From contig JAWKHI010000010.1 in NCBI GenBank assembly GCA_041394885.1, forward strand, positions 62,001 to 126,000: a DNA stretch of 64,000 nucleotides, given 5' to 3'. Position numbers and translations under genes: made by a program. This DNA is from DSOI01 sp041394885 (GTDB lineage: Bacteria > Acidobacteriota > Terriglobia > Bryobacterales > Bryobacteraceae). Positions within the stretch are counted from its first letter, which is position 1. The number at the start of each line of letters is the position of its first letter. Shown piece after piece: positions 61,963 through 64,000 of the stretch. The notes beneath the pieces were generated by a model that worked only from the letters and a program-made list of their open reading frames with translations, was not told the DNA's origin and did not search any database.

Positions 61963-63728
61963 TGGATCGCCTCCGTGTGTCCGGACCGGATTTGCGCCAC
62001 GGTCAACCCGAGGCTCACCCACTGCCAGACGTAAAAACTGTTATCTGAATTGCCCTGCTGATACTCGGCCCACGCCGCGCGCACCGCCGCCGCGTCCAGC
62101 CATGACCCGCCGAACTCGCCGAGCGCCGTCTCGATCGATTCCCTCGCCCATTCCCGCAGCGGTCCGGCCAGCCACTCCCGCTGCGGCGTCTGCACCGGAC
62201 GCTTGGGCGCCTCGACAACGTCGCCGGGCAGCAGATCCCGGGTCAGTTTCCGCAGCATCCACTTGCGCTGTCCGGCTTCGATCTTACGCTCGGGCGGCTG
62301 CCGGAACGCCAGCTCGAACATCCGATGATCCAGAAAAGGTTCGCGGAGTTCGCAGGCCACCCGCATCGAAACCCGGTCGTTGAACCGCAGCGCGCGTGGA
62401 ATCTTGGTGTAGCGCGTGTCCTGATACTGCCGGTTTCGCAAAGCGTCGGGGAAAGGCCTCCGCGGATCGAGCGTCTCCGCCATCGCGCGGAACCCCGCCT
62501 CCAGGCACCCGGGCCGCACCGGGCTCTGCCTCGAACCCTGCACCGGTCCCTGCACCGGCGCATTCACCGCTTCCCCTCCCAGCAGCCGTTCATAGTATTC
62601 GTAGCCGGCCCATTGCTCGTCCATGCCCTGCCCGTCGAGCACTACGATCACGCCTTCCCGCCGCGCCTCCTCGAACACCCGCGCGTAGGCGAGCGTCGGC
62701 AGGCCGCCGAAGGGCCCGTCCTGGTGCGCCTGCACCGAGGCCGCCAGTTCCGGAACCTCGTCCGCGGTGAGCGGACAAACCACCGACGGGTGCCCGGTCA
62801 TCGCCAGCATCTTCTCCACCCACGGCAGTTCGTCATAACGGGCGTCGCCGGTCACATAGGTGAATGTTTTGACCTTGCCCGCCCCGCCTTCCATCGCATG
62901 CACCAACCCGAGCAGCGTCGCCGAATCCAGCCCCCCGCTGATCGCGATTCCCACCGGAACGTCAGACCGGAACCGCAGCCGGATCGTTTCGAGCATCAAC
63001 GCACGGTATTCTTCCTCTACCTCGCCCGCGGGACGCCTATCGTAGTCCGGCCCGATCCGGTCCGCCAGATCGTACCAGCACGACGTGCTCCAACGCCCGT
63101 TTTCCCAAACCAGCCGGTGCCCCGGCAGCAAGGACCGCACGCCTTTCCAGAACGTCCGCTCGCCATGATCGTGCAACCCGGAAACGAAGTAGGTGGACCA
63201 TGCCGCCGCGTCCGGCTCGGAAACCTCTCCCGCCGCACGCAGCGCACCGATCTCGCTCGCCATCAGCAATCCGCCGCCGGTGAGTTCCACATAGTGCAGC
63301 GGCTTCACGCCGAACCGGTCCCGCGCCGCAAACAGCCGCTGCCGGCGCTCGTCCCACAGCAAAAACGAAAACATCCCCGTCAGCCGGTCCAGACACCCGT
63401 CGCCCCAGCGCTCATAGGCCGCCAGCAGCACTTCCGAGTCGGTCCCGGTGCGGAACAGATGGCCGCTCAGTTCCGCGCGCAATTCCAGATAGTTGTAGAT
63501 CTCGCCGTTGAACACCAGATGCAGCGTCCCCGCCGCATTCGACATCGGCTGGCGCCCAGCGTCGGAAAGATCGAGAATACTCAGACGGTTGTGCACCAGA
63601 CCGGCGGCGTGGCCGGGATCGAGATACAATCCGCTCGCATCGGGTCCGCGATGATGCTGCGCCGCCCGCATCGCGTCCAGTTGCGCGCTCGTCCAACCCG
63701 GGCCTACCGCTCCGGCGATCCCGCACAT
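61959..63728 (-). CDS. asnB: Asparagine synthase (glutamine-hydrolysing)
   Basis: A 589-residue AsnB. The N-terminal glutaminase domain starts MCGIAGAVG, with nucleophile Cys2 after Met removal and HHRGPDASGLY. The synthetase domain has SGGLDSATLLGLV (PP-loop) and ELPWVEKMLAM, and the C-terminus has KRPVQTPQREWL. Genes of this type occur in capsule clusters and may amidate or aminate a sugar acid in the polymer; true asparagine synthesis is the alternative. ATG 63728 is fixed by the MCGI requirement. Confidence 0.94.
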   Translation of the reverse strand: MCGIAGAVGPGWTSAQLDAMRAAQHHRGPDASGLYLDPGHAAGLVHNRLSILDLSDAGRQPMSNAAGTLHLVFNGEIYNYLELRAELSGHLFRTGTDSEVLLAAYERWGDGCLDRLTGMFSFLLWDERRQRLFAARDRFGVKPLHYVELTGGGLLMASEIGALRAAGEVSEPDAAAWSTYFVSGLHDHGERTFWKGVRSLLPGHRLVWENGRWSTSCWYDLADRIGPDYDRRPAGEVEEEYRALMLETIRLRFRSDVPVGIAISGGLDSATLLGLVHAMEGGAGKVKTFTYVTGDARYDELPWVEKMLAMTGHPSVVCPLTADEVPELAASVQAHQDGPFGGLPTLAYARVFEEARREGVIVVLDGQGMDEQWAGYEYYERLLGGEAVNAPVQGPVQGSRQSPVRPGCLEAGFRAMAETLDPRRPFPDALRNRQYQDTRYTKIPRALRFNDRVSMRVACELREPFLDHRMFELAFRQPPERKIEAGQRKWMLRKLTRDLLPGDVVEAPKRPVQTPQREWLAGPLREWARESIETALGEFGGSWLDAAAVRAAWAEYQQGNSDNSFYVWQWVSLGLTVAQIRSGHTEAIH

Positions 63729-63729
63729 G

Positions 63730-64000
63730 TTACCGGTCTCCTTCCTCTGTGCCGCGGCCATGCCAGGCAAGCACCCGGCCGGCCAAAAATTCTTCCGTCT
63801 TCACCATGCTCTCCACCGTGCATCCGCCGATATGCGGCGTCACGATGAGCGGTGAGCCCTCTCCCGCCCGCGCGTACTCGATCAGCGGGTGCGGTCCGGA
63901 TTCGTGTTCGCCGGCAATCACATCCACTGCCGCTCCCGACAGCCTTCCTTCGCGCAGGCAGGCGACCAGGGCCGCCTCGTCAATCAGTTCGCCGCGGGCC
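63730..64000 (-). CDS. D-isomer-specific 2-hydroxyacid dehydrogenase, partial
   Basis: The window edge cuts the gene; about 89 C-terminal residues are visible. They show ARGELIDEAALVACLREGRLSGAAVDVIAG, then VTPHIGGCTVESMVK, which includes the catalytic His of phosphoglycerate-dehydrogenase-type enzymes. It ends one base before asnB, so it belongs to the same operon and may make a hydroxyacid or amino-acid precursor for the polymer. Confidence 0.85.
   Translation of the reverse strand, partial: ARGELIDEAALVACLREGRLSGAAVDVIAGEHESGPHPLIEYARAGEGSPLIVTPHIGGCTVESMVKTEEFLAGRVLAWHGRGTEEGDR

Noticed and set aside
62325..63848. A 507-codon plus-strand frame opposite asnB
   Set aside because: Shadow frame; asnB on the other strand has complete catalytic motifs.
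1..64000. CRISPR arrays, prophage or replication origin
   Set aside because: No direct-repeat array with regular spacers, no phage structural genes and no DnaA-box cluster or parAB-type genes were seen.

Overview
The window reads as chromosomal DNA of a high-GC Acidobacteriota of the Bryobacterales/Solibacterales type. The evidence is three secreted proteins carrying the 'Solibacter usitatus paralog' C-terminal domain (TIGR03437-like), a DUF1501 protein, a SEC-C protein with the N-terminal STGPRT/GK signature common in that group, Tat-exported SelA-fold enzymes, and RAYT/REP-type elements. This placement is inferred from gene content only.

Layout. 1-9.2 kb: minus-strand genes for a giant SBBP/NHL-repeat secreted protein (runs off the left edge), a Clp-type AAA ATPase, a DUF1501 protein and a hybrid histidine kinase. 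9.5-12.8 kb: tyrS, then a serine-hydrolase/alpha-beta-hydrolase fusion gene split by an in-frame TAA. 12.8-14.8 kb: tRNA-Ser(TGA), a frameshifted ornithine cyclodeaminase pseudogene and unassigned DNA. 14.8-23 kb: aceE with an unusual C-terminal run-on, a deiodinase-like selenoprotein gene whose TGA codon is followed by a SECIS-like hairpin, DinB-like, GDSL and BNR/sialidase-like genes, and a SEC-C protein. 23.1-32.6 kb: an accessory island with VapBC modules and two convergent, heavily frameshifted STAND genes (metallophosphoesterase-NACHT-FGE and NACHT-FGE), bounded by inverted copies of one RAYT element. 32.7-47.7 kb: a membrane Ser/Thr kinase, fhs, arfB, an M19 dipeptidase, two Tat-signal SelA-fold PLP enzymes, trxA, gltA and a PQQ-propeller protein. 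47.7-64 kb: one tightly overlapping minus-strand operon for extracellular or capsular polysaccharide (glycosyltransferases, CapK/PaaK-like ligase, Wzy/WaaL-like polymerase or ligase, Wzt-like ABC ATPase, asparagine synthase, beta-helix protein, and a dehydrogenase running off the right edge).

The strongest unusual item is the selenoprotein gene at about 17.86-18.57 kb. Ordinary translation would stop at the TGA and lose its deiodinase domain. The sequence around the TGA matches the vertebrate deiodinase active site, and the hairpin just downstream has the spacing and loop of a bacterial SECIS. No Sec-insertion genes (selA, selB, selC, selD) are seen in this window. The second most interesting region is the mirror-image, decaying NACHT-FGE conflict island.
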